Shown: positions 15,893-24,886, counted from the first letter of the stretch. The stretch is DNA of 37,109 nt from Chromobacterium piscinae (GCF_021129175.1 NZ_JAJOHV010000064.1:1-37109); one strand, 5' to 3'. Numbers and translations: made by a program. The notes: a model not told the origin generated them from the sequence alone.

Positions 15893-17125
15893 TTACTCGG
15901 CGGCGCCGTGACGCTTGCGGTAGCTTTCCAGGAAGCGCGCGATGCGGCCGATGGCCTCGATCAGATCGTCCGAGTTGGGAAGGAATACCACGCGGAAGTG
16001 ATCCGGCGCAATCCAGTTGAAGCCGGTGCCCTGCACCAGCAATACCTTCTCCTGCTGCAGCAGCTCCAGGATGAACTGCTGGTCGTCGGCGATCGGGTAC
16101 ACCTTGGGATCGAGCTTGGGGAACAGGTACAGCGCGCCCTGCGGCTTGGTGCAGGACACGCCCGGGATGTCGGTCAGCAGCTTGTGGGCCAGATCGCGTT
16201 GGCGGGCCAGGCGGCCGCCCGGCGCCACCAGGTCGTCTATGCTCTGGTAGCCGCCCAGCGCGGTCTGGATCGCGTGCTGCGACGGCACGTTGGCGCACAG
16301 GCGCATCGAGGCCAGCATGTTCAGGCCCTCGATATAGTCCTTGGCGTGCTTCTTCTCGCCGGACAGGATCAGCCAGCCGGCGCGGTAGCCGCAAGCGCGG
16401 TAGTTTTTCGACAGGCCGTTGAAGGTCACCACGAACAGATCCGGCGCCAGGGACGCGATCGAAGTGTGCTTCACCTCGTCGTACAGCACCTTGTCGTAGA
16501 TCTCGTCGGCGTAGATGATCAGCTGATGCTGGCGGGCCACTTCGACGATCTGCTGCAGCAGCTCGGCCGGATACACCGCGCCGGTCGGGTTGTTGGGGTT
16601 GATAATGACAATGGCGCGGGTGGACGGCGTGATCTTGGCGCGGATGTCGTCGATGCTGGGGAACCAGCCCTGCTCCTCGTCGCAGACATAGTGCACCGCG
16701 CGGCCGCCCGCCAGGCTCACCGCGGCGGTCCACAGCGGATAGTCCGGCGCCGGCACCAGCACTTCGTCGCCGTTGTCCAACAAAGCCTGCATCGCCATCA
16801 CGATCAGCTCGGACACGCCGTTGCCGACGATGATGTCGTCCATCGCCACATTCGGCAGATGCTTCTGCTGCGCGTAGTGCATGATGGCCTTGCGCGCGGC
16901 GAACAATCCCTTGGAATCGGAATAGCCGGACGCCGCCGGCAGATTGGCGATCACATCCTCGATCAACTCGTCAGGCGCGAAGAAGCCGAACGGCGCCGGA
17001 TTGCCGATGTTCAGCTTGATGATGCGATGGCCCTCGTCCTCCATCTTCTTCGCGTGTTCGAGCACCGGACCGCGGATGTCGTAACAGACGTTGGCGAGTT
17101 TCTGCGATTTGTGTACTGGCTGCAT
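15893..17125 (-). CDS. alaA: AlaA-type pyridoxal-phosphate aminotransferase (alanine transaminase)
   Basis: AlaA transfers the amino group between glutamate/2-oxoglutarate and alanine/pyruvate. From ATG 17125 it has 410 residues and lines up with E. coli AlaA from the first residues (SQKLANVCYDIRGPVLEHA). Class I aminotransferase motifs are plain: NIGNPAPFGF, GNGVSELI, VPAPDYPLW, INPNNPTGAVY, ADEIYDKVLYD, the PLP Lys in FNGLSKNYRA, and the substrate Arg near HFRVVFLP. An in-frame ATG at 17197 with a weak AAGAG would add 24 low-complexity residues, so the start is uncertain. It lies upstream of hom, and co-transcription is likely but interrupted by three hairpins. Confidence 0.92.
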   Translation of the reverse strand: MQPVHKSQKLANVCYDIRGPVLEHAKKMEDEGHRIIKLNIGNPAPFGFFAPDELIEDVIANLPAASGYSDSKGLFAARKAIMHYAQQKHLPNVAMDDIIVGNGVSELIVMAMQALLDNGDEVLVPAPDYPLWTAAVSLAGGRAVHYVCDEEQGWFPSIDDIRAKITPSTRAIVIINPNNPTGAVYPAELLQQIVEVARQHQLIIYADEIYDKVLYDEVKHTSIASLAPDLFVVTFNGLSKNYRACGYRAGWLILSGEKKHAKDYIEGLNMLASMRLCANVPSQHAIQTALGGYQSIDDLVAPGGRLARQRDLAHKLLTDIPGVSCTKPQGALYLFPKLDPKVYPIADDQQFILELLQQEKVLLVQGTGFNWIAPDHFRVVFLPNSDDLIEAIGRIARFLESYRKRHGAAE

Positions 17126-17269
17126 GGCGGCGGCGGTTTCCGTTTCAGGCCGCCCGCCGGACGGAACGGTCTTGCGCTGGCGGTGTGGTTGTTTCATGGG
17201 ATCTCTTGTCATTGTCCGGCCGGCTGGAAACCACGCTTCGCGCGTGGTCGCGCCGGCCCCGGGTCTGGG

Positions 17270-17275
17270 TATAAT
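17270..17275 (+). promoter_or_regulatory. Candidate -10 box for the Mth938-like gene
   Basis: A perfect TATAAT lies 85 bases before the ATG at 17361. The -35 region is GC-rich and unlike the consensus, so an activator or a weak promoter is implied. Confidence 0.35.
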
Positions 17276-17360
17276 CCTATCCCAATCTTTGGTGCGCTGC
17301 ACAGCGCCGCCGCTCGGCCCGCCCGCCGCGCCACCCACACACGCCAATGGAGCCATTCCG

Positions 17361-17729
17361 ATGAAAATGCATCAGTCGCAGGGACAGGGCAAAAACCTGT
17401 TTACCGGCTACGGCGAAGGCCACGTGCTGATCAACGCCCAGCGCCGCGACGGCAACCTGATCGTCAGCGCCGACGAGGTGGCGGTCTGGTCCGCGCCGGA
17501 CTTCGCCAGCCTCGCCGCCGAGCACTTCGAGGCGCTGCTGGCCTACCGGCCCGAAGTCGTGCTGTTCGGCTCCGGCGCCGCCCAGCGCTTCGTCCATCCC
17601 CGGCTGTACGCGGCGCTGACCCAGGCTCACATCGGCGTCGAATGCATGGACACCCAGGCCGTCTGCCGCACCTTCAACATCCTGTTGGCCGAAGACCGCC
17701 GCGTAGTCGCCGCCCTGCTGGCGATTTAA
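17361..17729 (+). CDS. Mth938-like domain protein (DUF498)
   Basis: A 122-residue cytoplasmic protein. The sequence NLFTGYGEGHVLIN, then LIVSADEVAVW, and the Gly-rich VVLFGSGAAQRFVHP and VECMDTQAVCRTFNILLAEDRRVVAALL match the Mth938/DUF498 fold, found in many bacteria and in the mitochondrial complex I assembly factor NDUFAF3. Its exact role in bacteria is not established. GGAG lies 8 bases before the ATG. It is divergent from alaA and its TAA overlaps the TTA stop complement of the MFS gene (17726-17729), so the two genes converge with shared stop bases. Confidence 0.85.
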   Translation: MKMHQSQGQGKNLFTGYGEGHVLINAQRRDGNLIVSADEVAVWSAPDFASLAAEHFEALLAYRPEVVLFGSGAAQRFVHPRLYAALTQAHIGVECMDTQAVCRTFNILLAEDRRVVAALLAI

Positions 17730-19039
17730 AGCGCCTCGCGCCTGCGCGGCCGGCCGCCGTCGCGGTGATAGGCCCACACCACCGCGGCCGAAGCCACCGA
17801 CACCAGCGCCAGCAAGGCGAACAGCGCCGCCTGGCTCCAGGCCAGGCCGATCAGCACGCCGCCCAGCCACGGCCCCAGCACCGAGCCGACTCGGCCTATG
17901 CCCAGGCTCCAGCCGACGCCGGTGGCTCTCAGTCCGGTGGGATAGGCGCTTGCCGCCAGCGCGTTGACCGCCGGCTGGCCACCGATGATGAAAAAGCCGA
18001 CGCAGAACAACAGCGCGTACAGCCACAAGGCCTGTCCCTCCACCTGCCCCAGCAGCCACAAGCCTAGCGCGGCCAACAGGAAACAGGGCGGCAAAGCGCG
18101 GCGGAACCCGCCGCGGTCTATCCACCACCCCAACAGCAGCGTGCCGGCCACGCCGCCCAACTGCAGCATGCTGCCCGCCAGCAGCGCGTCGCGCATCTGC
18201 AGGCCCTGCGCGCGCAGCAGCGACGGCATCCAGTTGGACAGAAAATACAGCACGATCAGGTTCAGGAAGCTCAGCAGCCACAGCAAGGACGTGCGCCGGG
18301 CCAGCCCGTCGCCGAACAGCGCGGCCACGGAATTCCCCGCCGACGGCGGCTCGGCCAGCCACGGTCGGCAATCGGCCGGCAAGCCCGGCTCCATCCGCCG
18401 CAGCCAGAACAAGGCCTGCTCCGCGCGGCCGCGCAGCAGCAGAAAGCGCGCCGACTCCGGCAGGCCGAGCAGCATCGGCAGCCACAGCAGCAAAGGCGCG
18501 ACGCCACCGACGATGAACACCGAGCGCCAGCCGTGCGCCGGAATCAGCCATGCCGCCAGCAAGCCGCCCAGCAGCGCGCCCGCGGTGAAACCGCAGGAAA
18601 TCACCATCATCAGGCTGGCCCGCCGCCGCGCCGGGCTGTACTCGCCGGCCAAAGCCATCGCGTTGGGCATGATGCCGCCCAGGCCCAGACCGGTGAGGAA
18701 GCGCAGCGTGATCAGCTGCGGCAGCGTCTGAACCGCCGCCGTCGCCAACATCCCCGACGCGAAGATCAGAGTACAGGCCAGCAAGACTGGCCGACGGCCG
18801 ATGCGGTCGGACAACACGCCGAACAGCAAAGCGCCCAGCAGCAGACCGAACAGTCCGGCGGCGAACACCGGCCCCAGCGCCGATTTGGCGATGCCCCAAT
18901 CCTCCAGCAGGGCCGGCGCGACATAGCCCATCGCCTGCACGTCGAAGCCGTCCAGAATCATGCACACCCCGCACAACGCCAACAGCCGGTACTGAAACCC
19001 GCCCAGCGGACGCTCATCCAACCACTTGCCCAACTCCAT
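17726..19039 (-). CDS. MFS transporter, aromatic acid:proton symporter (AAHS) type
   Basis: A 437-residue major facilitator protein with about 12 membrane segments, probably importing an aromatic or other organic acid with protons. AAHS features are DGFDVQAMGYVAP in the first helix, GVLSDRIGRRPVLL (motif A) in loop 2-3, a Gly-rich RFLTGLGLGGIMPNAMAL helix and the PESARFLL start of the central loop. The start at 19039 is chosen because AAGGAG lies just ahead of it; the frame extends upstream to 19168 without a supporting site. No catabolic gene or regulator adjoins it, so the substrate cannot be inferred. Confidence 0.88.
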   Translation of the reverse strand: MELGKWLDERPLGGFQYRLLALCGVCMILDGFDVQAMGYVAPALLEDWGIAKSALGPVFAAGLFGLLLGALLFGVLSDRIGRRPVLLACTLIFASGMLATAAVQTLPQLITLRFLTGLGLGGIMPNAMALAGEYSPARRRASLMMVISCGFTAGALLGGLLAAWLIPAHGWRSVFIVGGVAPLLLWLPMLLGLPESARFLLLRGRAEQALFWLRRMEPGLPADCRPWLAEPPSAGNSVAALFGDGLARRTSLLWLLSFLNLIVLYFLSNWMPSLLRAQGLQMRDALLAGSMLQLGGVAGTLLLGWWIDRGGFRRALPPCFLLAALGLWLLGQVEGQALWLYALLFCVGFFIIGGQPAVNALAASAYPTGLRATGVGWSLGIGRVGSVLGPWLGGVLIGLAWSQAALFALLALVSVASAAVVWAYHRDGGRPRRREAL

Positions 19040-19056
19040 GCCCGCTCCTTCGATAT

Positions 19057-19158
19057 GCGAATGGCAAAACAGCATCAAAGAAAGGCGGTAATGGGTCAAG
19101 CTGCGGCGCAGCACACATTCAAGCGGGTGATATCCATGCAGCGAATGACAAAACAACA
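19057..19158. repeat. Pair of 18-bp direct repeats upstream of the MFS gene
   Basis: GCGAATGGCAAAACAGCA at 19057-19074 and GCGAATGACAAAACAACA at 19141-19158 match at 16 of 18 positions. They start 84 bases apart, close to eight helical turns. They lie 18 and 102 bases in front of the transporter start and could be paired operator sites; this is inference. Confidence 0.4.
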
Positions 19159-19238
19159 GCCTCGCCATGGCAAATCATCAGATGCATCCGCTGCGCGGAT
19201 AATATTTTAGGTGGCGGTTCCGCCCGCCAAACGGGCCA

Positions 19239-19258
19239 GGGGCTGGGCGGCCAGCCCC
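19239..19258. repeat. Small hairpin related to the adjacent large palindrome
   Basis: GGGGCTGG, GCGG loop, CCAGCCCC. The 8-base arm reappears, as GGGGCTGG on the minus strand, in the outer arm of the palindrome at 19296-19405. Confidence 0.5.
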
Positions 19259-19295
19259 TTGGCGATCCCAGGCCGCCCCCGCAGCCTGCGAAATC

Positions 19296-19405
19296 CCGGT
19301 AAAAAAGCGGCTGGCCAGGAGCCGCCGAAACTAGCCGCGCGCTAACGTCGCGCGGCGTCGAACAAATCGGCGGCTTAAAACCTGGCCAGCCCCTTTTTTT
19401 ACCGG
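19296..19405. repeat. 110-base nested palindrome, unknown element
   Basis: Three concentric inverted repeats share one centre. The outer arm is 19296-19319 against 19381-19405 (about 24 bp: one mismatch and one extra base; it begins CCGGTAAAAAAG). The middle arm is AGCCGCCGA (19320-19328) against TCGGCGGCT (19367-19375). The inner arm is GCCGCGCG (19334-19341) against CGCGCGGC (19349-19356) around CTAACGT. It codes for no plausible protein. It could be a structured RNA, a miniature transposable element with inverted ends, or a REP-like sequence. The rest of the 19040-19565 gap holds the direct repeats, a small hairpin and the ndh terminator, but no gene. Confidence 0.75.
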
Positions 19406-19488
19406 CGCGTGCTGAAGGGTAAATATGGTCGCCCTGCCAACCATTCGCCCAAACGGTAAAGCCAACAACCTGCCACATGGCCAAATAA

Positions 19489-19521
19489 AATGCCGCTCAC
19501 TTTCAGCAAGTGAGCGGCATT
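19489..19521 (-). terminator. Intrinsic terminator of ndh
   Basis: A perfect 14-bp stem AATGCCGCTCACTT / AAGTGAGCGGCATT with a 5-base loop. On the minus strand it is followed by TTTTATTT, and it lies 45 bases beyond the ndh stop. Confidence 0.9.
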
Positions 19522-19565
19522 CTCTAAAACATACCTACATCGGGCCTAAACAGCCTGCGCCATCA

Positions 19566-20882
19566 TCAATGCAGCTTCAACGCCGGCCGCGCCGCCCGGC
19601 GCAGCTTGTCGCCGATGAACAGCAGAATCGCCAGCACCCAGCCATGCACGGCAGCCTGGTGCATCCGGTACAGCGACGCGTAGATCAGCTTCGCGCCGCG
19701 GCCTTCCACATGGTAATCGCGCTTCGGCCCCACCACCGCCGCCAGGCTGCCCACCGCGGTGTGCTTGCCCAGCGACACCATCATGCCCTGCGGCTTGAAG
19801 GCGAACGGCCGCGCCGGCTTGTCGTCCAGCCTGCGCGCCAGCTCGTCGGCCAGATAGCGCGCCTGCTGGTGCGCCACCTGCGCGGTGGCGGCCAGCATGC
19901 GGCCGCTGTCGCCATCCGGCGCGGCCGCGCAGTCGCCCATCGCGAAAATGCAGTCGCCGCCGGCGCAATGCAGCCGGATATCCACCACCAGCTGGTTGAT
20001 GCGGTTGGTTTCCAGCCCATCCAGGCCGGCCAGCCAGCCCGGCGCCTTGACGCCCGCAGCCCACACTGTGATGTCAGCCTCCACCTTGCGGCCATCGGAC
20101 AAGGCGACGCCGTCCGCCTCCACCGCCGCCACCCGGCTGCCGGTCAACACCTGAATGTGCTTGCCGGCCAACTGCTCCTCGGCATAGGCCGACAAGGACG
20201 GCGGCGCGGCGGCCAGAATGCGGTCCGCGCCTTCGATCACGCTGATCTTCACCCGCTCCGGCTGCAAACGCGCGCCGTAGTGGTGCAGCTCGCACATGGT
20301 GTGGTTCAGCTCGGCCGCCAGTTCCACGCCGGTGGCGCCGCCGCCGACGATGGCAATGGACAACGCGCGCGCCGGGGCTTCGCCGCTGCTGGCGCGGAAG
20401 GCCTGCTCCAACACGCGGTGGCGCAGCTTCTCGGCATCGTTGGGGGTATTCAGGAACATCGCGTGCTCGGCCACGCCGGGCGTGCCGAAATCGTTGGCCT
20501 CCGCGCCGACGGCGATCACCAGCCAGTCGTAGCCGATCTCGCGCTCGGGGCTCAGCAGCTGGCCATCGCTGCCGGGTATCGCCGACAGGCGGATGGTGCG
20601 GCGCGCCTGATCCAGGCCCTGCATGAAGCCGAACTCGAAATCGTAGCCGTTGCGGTAGCCATGAGCGAAGTAGTTGACCTCGTCCTCGCCGGTGTTCAGC
20701 GCGCCGGTGGCCACTTCATGCAGCAGCGGTTTCCAGATATGGGTGGGCGAGCCATCCACCAGCACGATCTGCGCGCGATGGCGGGCGCCCAGCGTGCGTC
20801 CCAGCCTGGTGGCCAGCTCCAGCCCCCCTGCCCCGCCCCCTACGATGACGATCCGCGGCACGGCCGCGTTGCGGCTTAACAT
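19566..20882 (-). CDS. ndh: Type II NADH dehydrogenase (NDH-2)
   Basis: NDH-2 is a single-subunit, non-proton-pumping flavoenzyme that passes electrons from NADH to ubiquinone at the inner membrane. From ATG 20882 the protein has 438 residues. The FAD-binding GGGAGGLELATRLG is at about 13-26 and the NADH-binding IAIVGGGATGVELAAEL near the middle. The FAD motif IFAMGDCAA is followed by AHQQARYLADEL, and a C-terminal amphipathic or hydrophobic segment (HGWVLAILLFIGDKLRR) would anchor it to the membrane. The start is fixed by AAGGAG about 6 bases upstream. Its own terminator follows. The ubiquinone operon next door makes functional sense but is transcribed separately. Confidence 0.92.
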   Translation of the reverse strand: MLSRNAAVPRIVIVGGGAGGLELATRLGRTLGARHRAQIVLVDGSPTHIWKPLLHEVATGALNTGEDEVNYFAHGYRNGYDFEFGFMQGLDQARRTIRLSAIPGSDGQLLSPEREIGYDWLVIAVGAEANDFGTPGVAEHAMFLNTPNDAEKLRHRVLEQAFRASSGEAPARALSIAIVGGGATGVELAAELNHTMCELHHYGARLQPERVKISVIEGADRILAAAPPSLSAYAEEQLAGKHIQVLTGSRVAAVEADGVALSDGRKVEADITVWAAGVKAPGWLAGLDGLETNRINQLVVDIRLHCAGGDCIFAMGDCAAAPDGDSGRMLAATAQVAHQQARYLADELARRLDDKPARPFAFKPQGMMVSLGKHTAVGSLAAVVGPKRDYHVEGRGAKLIYASLYRMHQAAVHGWVLAILLFIGDKLRRAARPALKLH

Positions 20883-21040
20883 AAGCTGCTCCTTATTAGT
20901 GGTATTTTTCGCCAAGGTTACCGCATTTTGGCTGCGGATTGATGAGGCTGCCGATAATTAGCACCATGCCATGGCGCAGCCATGCCAATCGCCTGATTAC
21001 ACAATCCGTTCCCGAGCCTTGCCGACAAACCGCAGACATG

Positions 21041-21065
21041 AAAAAGCCGCTCGTCGGGAGCGGCT
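21041..21065 (-). terminator. Intrinsic terminator of the ubi operon
   Basis: An 8-bp stem AGCCGCTC / GAGCGGCT with a 5-base loop, followed on the minus strand by a run of T residues; 20 bases past the ubiB stop. Confidence 0.85.
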
Positions 21066-21085
21066 CGGCGATGGCTAGACATCGA

Positions 21086-22612
21086 TCAAAGCAGGGACTT
21101 GGCCAGCAGCCCGGCCAATAGAATGGCGATCAACAGCAGCAGGAAATTCTGCCGCTTCTGCTCGCGCATCAGGTGCATATAGCCTTCCACCAGAAGGTCG
21201 GTCTTGGCCGAGCCCAGCGCCTCGTTCAGCTTGCGCGGCAGGGTCGGCAGCGTGGTCGCCCATTCCGGCGCCTCATTCTTCAACGTGCGCAGCAGGCCCC
21301 GCCAGCCAACTTGCTCGTTCATCCACTTGGTCAGGAAGGGCTTGGCGGTGTCCCACAAGTCCAGCTCAGGATCCAGCTGCCGGCCCAGACCCTCGATATT
21401 GAGCAAGGTCTTCTGCAACAGCACCAATTGCGGCTGGATCTCCACGTTGAAGCGGCGGCTGGTCTCGAACAGGCGCAACAGTACGATACCGAACGATATC
21501 TGGCTCAGCGGCTTCTCGAAGATCGGCTCGCACACGGTGCGCACCGCGGCCTCCAACTCCTCGGCGCGGGTATCCTTGGGCACCCAGCCGGACTCGATGT
21601 GGGCGGTGGCCACACGGTGATAGTCGCGGTTGAAGAAGGCCAGGAAGTTGACGGCCAGGTAATGCTTGTCGGTGTCGGTCAGGCTGCCCACGATGCCGAA
21701 ATCGAGCGCGATGTAACGGCCGTCGTCAGCGACGAAGATATTGCCCGGATGCATGTCGGCATGGAAAAAACCGTGGCGGAACACCTGGGTGAAGAAAATC
21801 TCCACGCCGAAACGGCTGAGCTTCTTCAGGTCGACGCCGGCTTCGCGCAGTCGCTCGATCTGCCCCACCGGGATGCCGTGCATCCACTCCAGCGTCAAGA
21901 CGTCCCGGCTGGAGTAGTCGTAAAACACTTCCGGCACGATCAGTTGCTGCGACCCCTTGAAGTTCCGGCGCAGCTGAGAGGCATTGGCCGCCTCATGCAT
22001 CATATCCAGCTCGTCGTGCAGGTATTTGTCGAACTCGGCCACCACCTCTCGCGGCTTCAATCGCTTGCCATCGGCGAACAGCCGCTCCACCCAGCCCGCC
22101 AGCGTGCGCATCAAGGACAAATCCTGCTCGATCACCGGTAAGATGCCCGGCCGCAATACCTTGACCGCCACCTCGCGGCCGCGACTGCCGTCCGGCTGGC
22201 GCAGCCAGGCCTTGTGTACCTGGGCAACCGAGGCGCTGGCAACTGGTTTGAGGTCGAAATCGACAAACAGCTCTTCCACCTTGCGGCCCAGACTGCGCTC
22301 CACCACCTCGCGGGCGATTTCGCCGTCGAACGGCGGCACCCGATCCTGCAGCAAGGCCAACTCGTCGGCATACTTCGGCGGCAGCAGGTCGCGGCGGGTG
22401 GAAAGCACCTGGCCGAACTTGACGAAGATAGGCCCGAGGCTCTCCAGCGCCAGCCTCACCCGCTGCGGCAACGGCGCTGAGGTGTCGCGTCGGACCGGGC
22501 TCAGGGCGAATAGCTTGTGCAGGAAGGCGAGCTTGGAGTGGCCCTCGAGGAAATCGTCCAGACCGTAACGGTACAGGGTGGCAACAATCTTCAGCGAACG
22601 CGATATCGACAT
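21086..22612 (-). CDS. ubiB: UbiB, ubiquinone biosynthesis kinase-like ATPase
   Basis: UbiB is an atypical ABC1/ADCK-family protein needed for aerobic ubiquinone synthesis, acting at the membrane probably as an ATPase that handles hydrophobic intermediates. From ATG 22612 it has 508 residues. Diagnostic motifs are KFGQ (K65-Q68, the family KxGQ), the Ala-rich loop [11 protein letters not shown] (about 125-135), VAVKVLRPG (K151), [10 protein letters not shown] and DFGIVG (the metal-binding DFG). The C terminus is a hydrophobic anchor (about 488-507). It is slightly shorter than E. coli UbiB (546). The start lies 7 bases after ubiJ, with only a weak ribosome site, suggesting coupled translation. 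Confidence 0.95.
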   Translation of the reverse strand: MSISRSLKIVATLYRYGLDDFLEGHSKLAFLHKLFALSPVRRDTSAPLPQRVRLALESLGPIFVKFGQVLSTRRDLLPPKYADELALLQDRVPPFDGEIAREVVERSLGRKVEELFVDFDLKPVASASVAQVHKAWLRQPDGSRGREVAVKVLRPGILPVIEQDLSLMRTLAGWVERLFADGKRLKPREVVAEFDKYLHDELDMMHEAANASQLRRNFKGSQQLIVPEVFYDYSSRDVLTLEWMHGIPVGQIERLREAGVDLKKLSRFGVEIFFTQVFRHGFFHADMHPGNIFVADDGRYIALDFGIVGSLTDTDKHYLAVNFLAFFNRDYHRVATAHIESGWVPKDTRAEELEAAVRTVCEPIFEKPLSQISFGIVLLRLFETSRRFNVEIQPQLVLLQKTLLNIEGLGRQLDPELDLWDTAKPFLTKWMNEQVGWRGLLRTLKNEAPEWATTLPTLPRKLNEALGSAKTDLLVEGYMHLMREQKRQNFLLLLIAILLAGLLAKSLL

Positions 22613-22619
22613 AAATCCG

Positions 22620-23207
22620 TCAGGTCTGGGAATTCTGTTTATGGTTGAGCGCGGCTTCCAGTCGCTCCAGCCGCTTGTCCAGCCGGCCGGCGTCGTCGCG
22701 CAGAAGATCCACTTCGGCGACAAAACGCTGCACCAGATGGCGACTCGCCAGCAACGGCGCTTCCTCGCGCAGATGCTCGATCCAGCCGTCGGCTAGGCGG
22801 AAAGCCAGCTGGCCTTTGAAACCGAATAGGCCGCGCGCCAGATTTTCCATCCGCTGCGCGGCCACGTCGCCGAACACCCGCGACAAATCCTCGCTGGCGT
22901 GCCAGTGCAGTTGGCCAACGATGCGCCCCACTGCCGACGCCAGCTCGGCGTCGCCTTCCAGCGCGATATCCGCTAGTTTCGGAGCCTGGCCGGACAGGTG
23001 GGACAGCACCGCGCCGTGGCGCAGCTTCAGTCTGGCCTCAGGCTCGCCGTCGCAGGCGGCCAGCCAGCCTTCCTCGGTGATCACGCCAGCCACATGCAGC
23101 GGCGGCAACGCGATCGCCACCCTGCGGCCGACATGGGCCGCCAGCTCGGCGCGCCGCGTCGGGTGCTGGTTCAGCAGATGATTAAATGCGGCGATGGTCA
23201 AGGCCAT
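22620..23207 (-). CDS. ubiJ: UbiJ, ubiquinone biosynthesis accessory factor
   Basis: UbiJ is a lipid-binding scaffold of the soluble Ubi complex, with an SCP2-like N-terminal domain. The 195-residue product has the typical layout: [14 protein letters not shown], a beta-rich SCP2-like stretch through about residue 105 (including [18 protein letters not shown]), and a C-terminal coiled-coil region ([19 protein letters not shown]). It sits between ubiE (with one extra gene) and ubiB, the conserved order. GGGAG lies about 8 bases before the ATG. Confidence 0.9.
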   Translation of the reverse strand: MALTIAAFNHLLNQHPTRRAELAAHVGRRVAIALPPLHVAGVITEEGWLAACDGEPEARLKLRHGAVLSHLSGQAPKLADIALEGDAELASAVGRIVGQLHWHASEDLSRVFGDVAAQRMENLARGLFGFKGQLAFRLADGWIEHLREEAPLLASRHLVQRFVAEVDLLRDDAGRLDKRLERLEAALNHKQNSQT

Positions 23208-23220
23208 GTGTCTGCTCCCG

Positions 23221-23736
23221 CTATGCCCGCCAGCGCCAATGCCAGGGCTCGTACAGATAGCCGCTGGCGTTGCCGCGCGGGTAGCTCAGATGAAAACCGA
23301 AATCCGCCGCGCGGCAACTCAACCAGCCAAAGGCGGTGGTGGCTTCGAACACTTCTTCCAGCGGCAAAGAGCCGGGCGCGCCGATATCGACAGCGCAGCC
23401 GGTGTGATGCTCGCTGAAACCCGGCGCGGCGCTGACACGCAGTATCTCGCCCAAGTCCAGACCACGCGCCAGCTTGGCGGCGACGATCTCGTGCTGGCGC
23501 TCCATGCTCCGGAAGGCAGACAACAGGAAAATCTCCACCCCATCCTCCGCCGCAGCCGCACGCATGGCCTGCCAGGCCGCCGCCGCAGACGGGACGAGAT
23601 AAAACTCGCGCCCTTCCGCATTGGTTTCCGCCAACGCCAGCTCAGCCGGCTCAGCATGAATTTCCAACCCCCGCGCGTGCAAGTCAGCGGGAACGATTCC
23701 CAGTTCGGCCAAACGCGCCGCCAACTCGGCCAGCAT
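23221..23736 (-). CDS. VanY-type D-alanyl-D-alanine carboxypeptidase, no signal peptide
   Basis: A 171-residue M15B metallopeptidase. The motifs are complete: SAFRSMERQ, the zinc-binding SEHHTGCAVDIG (H110, D117), FGWL, and EPWHWRW (catalytic E163, zinc-ligand H166). VanY-like enzymes cleave the terminal D-Ala of peptidoglycan stems, normally in the periplasm. This product has no visible signal peptide or membrane segment at its start ([15 protein letters not shown]), so it may act in the cytoplasm, for instance in recycling, or have another substrate. Its ATG overlaps the ubiE stop by one base (TGATG), and ubiJ starts 13 bases after its stop, so it is embedded in the ubi operon. Confidence 0.87.
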   Translation of the reverse strand: MLAELAARLAELGIVPADLHARGLEIHAEPAELALAETNAEGREFYLVPSAAAAWQAMRAAAAEDGVEIFLLSAFRSMERQHEIVAAKLARGLDLGEILRVSAAPGFSEHHTGCAVDIGAPGSLPLEEVFEATTAFGWLSCRAADFGFHLSYPRGNASGYLYEPWHWRWRA

Positions 23737-24470
23737 CAGAACTTGATGCCCTTGTGCAGCGCAACAACGCCGCCGGTTAGATTATGGTAGTCCACCTTGC
23801 CGAAGCCCGCGTCCAGCATCATCTGCTTCAGCGTCTCCTGGTCTGGGTGCATGCGGATGGACTCCGCCAAGTATTGGTAGCTATCGGCGTCGTTCGCCAC
23901 CAGTTTGCCCATGACCGGCAGCGCCTTGAAGGAGTAAAAGTCGTAGAACGGCGACAAGGGCTTCCACACCTTGGAGAACTCCAGCACGAACAGCTTGCCG
24001 CCCGGCTTCAGCACCCGGCACATTTCCTTCAGCGCCGCATCCTTATGCGTCATGTTGCGCAGGCCGAAGGCCACCGACACGGCGTCGAAATAATTATCCG
24101 GGAACGGCAGCTTCTCGGCGTCGGCCAGCGATACCGGCAGGATCACGCCCTCGTCCAGCAGGCGGTCGCGGCCCACGGTCAGCATCGAGCTGTTGATATC
24201 GGTCAGCCACACTTCGCCGGTCTTGCCGACGCGCTTGGCCCAGCCTCGCGACAGGTCGCCGGTGCCGCCGGCAATGTCCAGCACCTTGTCGCCGGCGCGC
24301 ACGCCGGAGGTGGTCAGCGTGAAATGCTTCCACACCCGGTGCAGGCCGCCGGACATCAGGTCGTTCATCACATCATATTTGCTGGCCACCGAGTGGAAGA
24401 CTTCGGCCACCTTGCCGGCCTTGTCGCTCTCCGCCACGGTCTTGTAACCGAAATGCGTGCTCTTTTCCAT
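23736..24470 (-). CDS. ubiE: UbiE, ubiquinone/menaquinone C-methyltransferase
   Basis: UbiE is an S-adenosylmethionine-dependent C-methyltransferase of ubiquinone (and menaquinone) synthesis. From ATG 24470 it has 244 residues. Family signatures are THFGYKTV at the N terminus, [17 protein letters not shown], the SAM-binding DIAGGTGDL (65-73), and the C-terminal [17 protein letters not shown] lies 5 bases before the ATG, which rules out the longer upstream frame. It is 2 bases downstream of the DUF971 stop and overlaps the VanY-like gene by one base. Confidence 0.96.
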   Translation of the reverse strand: MEKSTHFGYKTVAESDKAGKVAEVFHSVASKYDVMNDLMSGGLHRVWKHFTLTTSGVRAGDKVLDIAGGTGDLSRGWAKRVGKTGEVWLTDINSSMLTVGRDRLLDEGVILPVSLADAEKLPFPDNYFDAVSVAFGLRNMTHKDAALKEMCRVLKPGGKLFVLEFSKVWKPLSPFYDFYSFKALPVMGKLVANDADSYQYLAESIRMHPDQETLKQMMLDAGFGKVDYHNLTGGVVALHKGIKF

Positions 24471-24472
24471 GC

Positions 24473-24850
24473 TCACTCCCTGCTCGCGCCAGCGGCGGCG
24501 AGCTTGTCCAGGTATTGCTGCCAATACTGGCCGCGCTTGGCGCCCAGCTCGTATAGATAGGTCCAGCTGTAGAGGCCGCTGTCATGGCCGTCGTCGAAAG
24601 TGATCTTCAGCGCGTAGTGGCCGACCGGCTCCAGCGCCGTGATGCCCACATGCATCTTGCCGGTCTGCAGCTTCTCCTGGCCCACGCCATGGCCGCGCAC
24701 TTCCGCCGACGGCGAGTGGACGCGCAGGTATTCGCACGGCAGCTCGAAGCGGGCGCCGTCGTCGAAGGCGATCTCCAATATCTTGGACACCTGGTGCAGC
24801 TGGATTTCCACCGGCTGGGCGGCGTCGGGCGCGAGTCCGGACATGGGCAT
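24473..24850 (-). CDS. DUF971 domain protein (GBBH-like N-terminal domain)
   Basis: A 125-residue protein with a DUF971 domain, also called the gamma-butyrobetaine hydroxylase-like N-terminal domain. Visible features are the beta-rich [27 protein letters not shown], then [30 protein letters not shown], ending in a YLYELG helix. Such domains occur in ParA/Mrp-associated proteins and may help iron-sulfur handling, but no function is firmly established. It precedes ubiE by 2 bases and follows queA by 36. Start 24850 has GAGGGA just ahead; an ATG at 24844 is possible. Confidence 0.85.
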   Translation of the reverse strand: MPMSGLAPDAAQPVEIQLHQVSKILEIAFDDGARFELPCEYLRVHSPSAEVRGHGVGQEKLQTGKMHVGITALEPVGHYALKITFDDGHDSGLYSWTYLYELGAKRGQYWQQYLDKLAAAGASRE

Positions 24851-24886
24851 GATCCCTCTATATCTGGTTGGACCGCGGCGGCGCGG

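Noticed and set aside
15632-18067. 811-codon plus-strand open frame opposite hom and alaA
   Set aside because: It is antisense to recognised enzymes, has low-complexity composition and passes through several gene boundaries.
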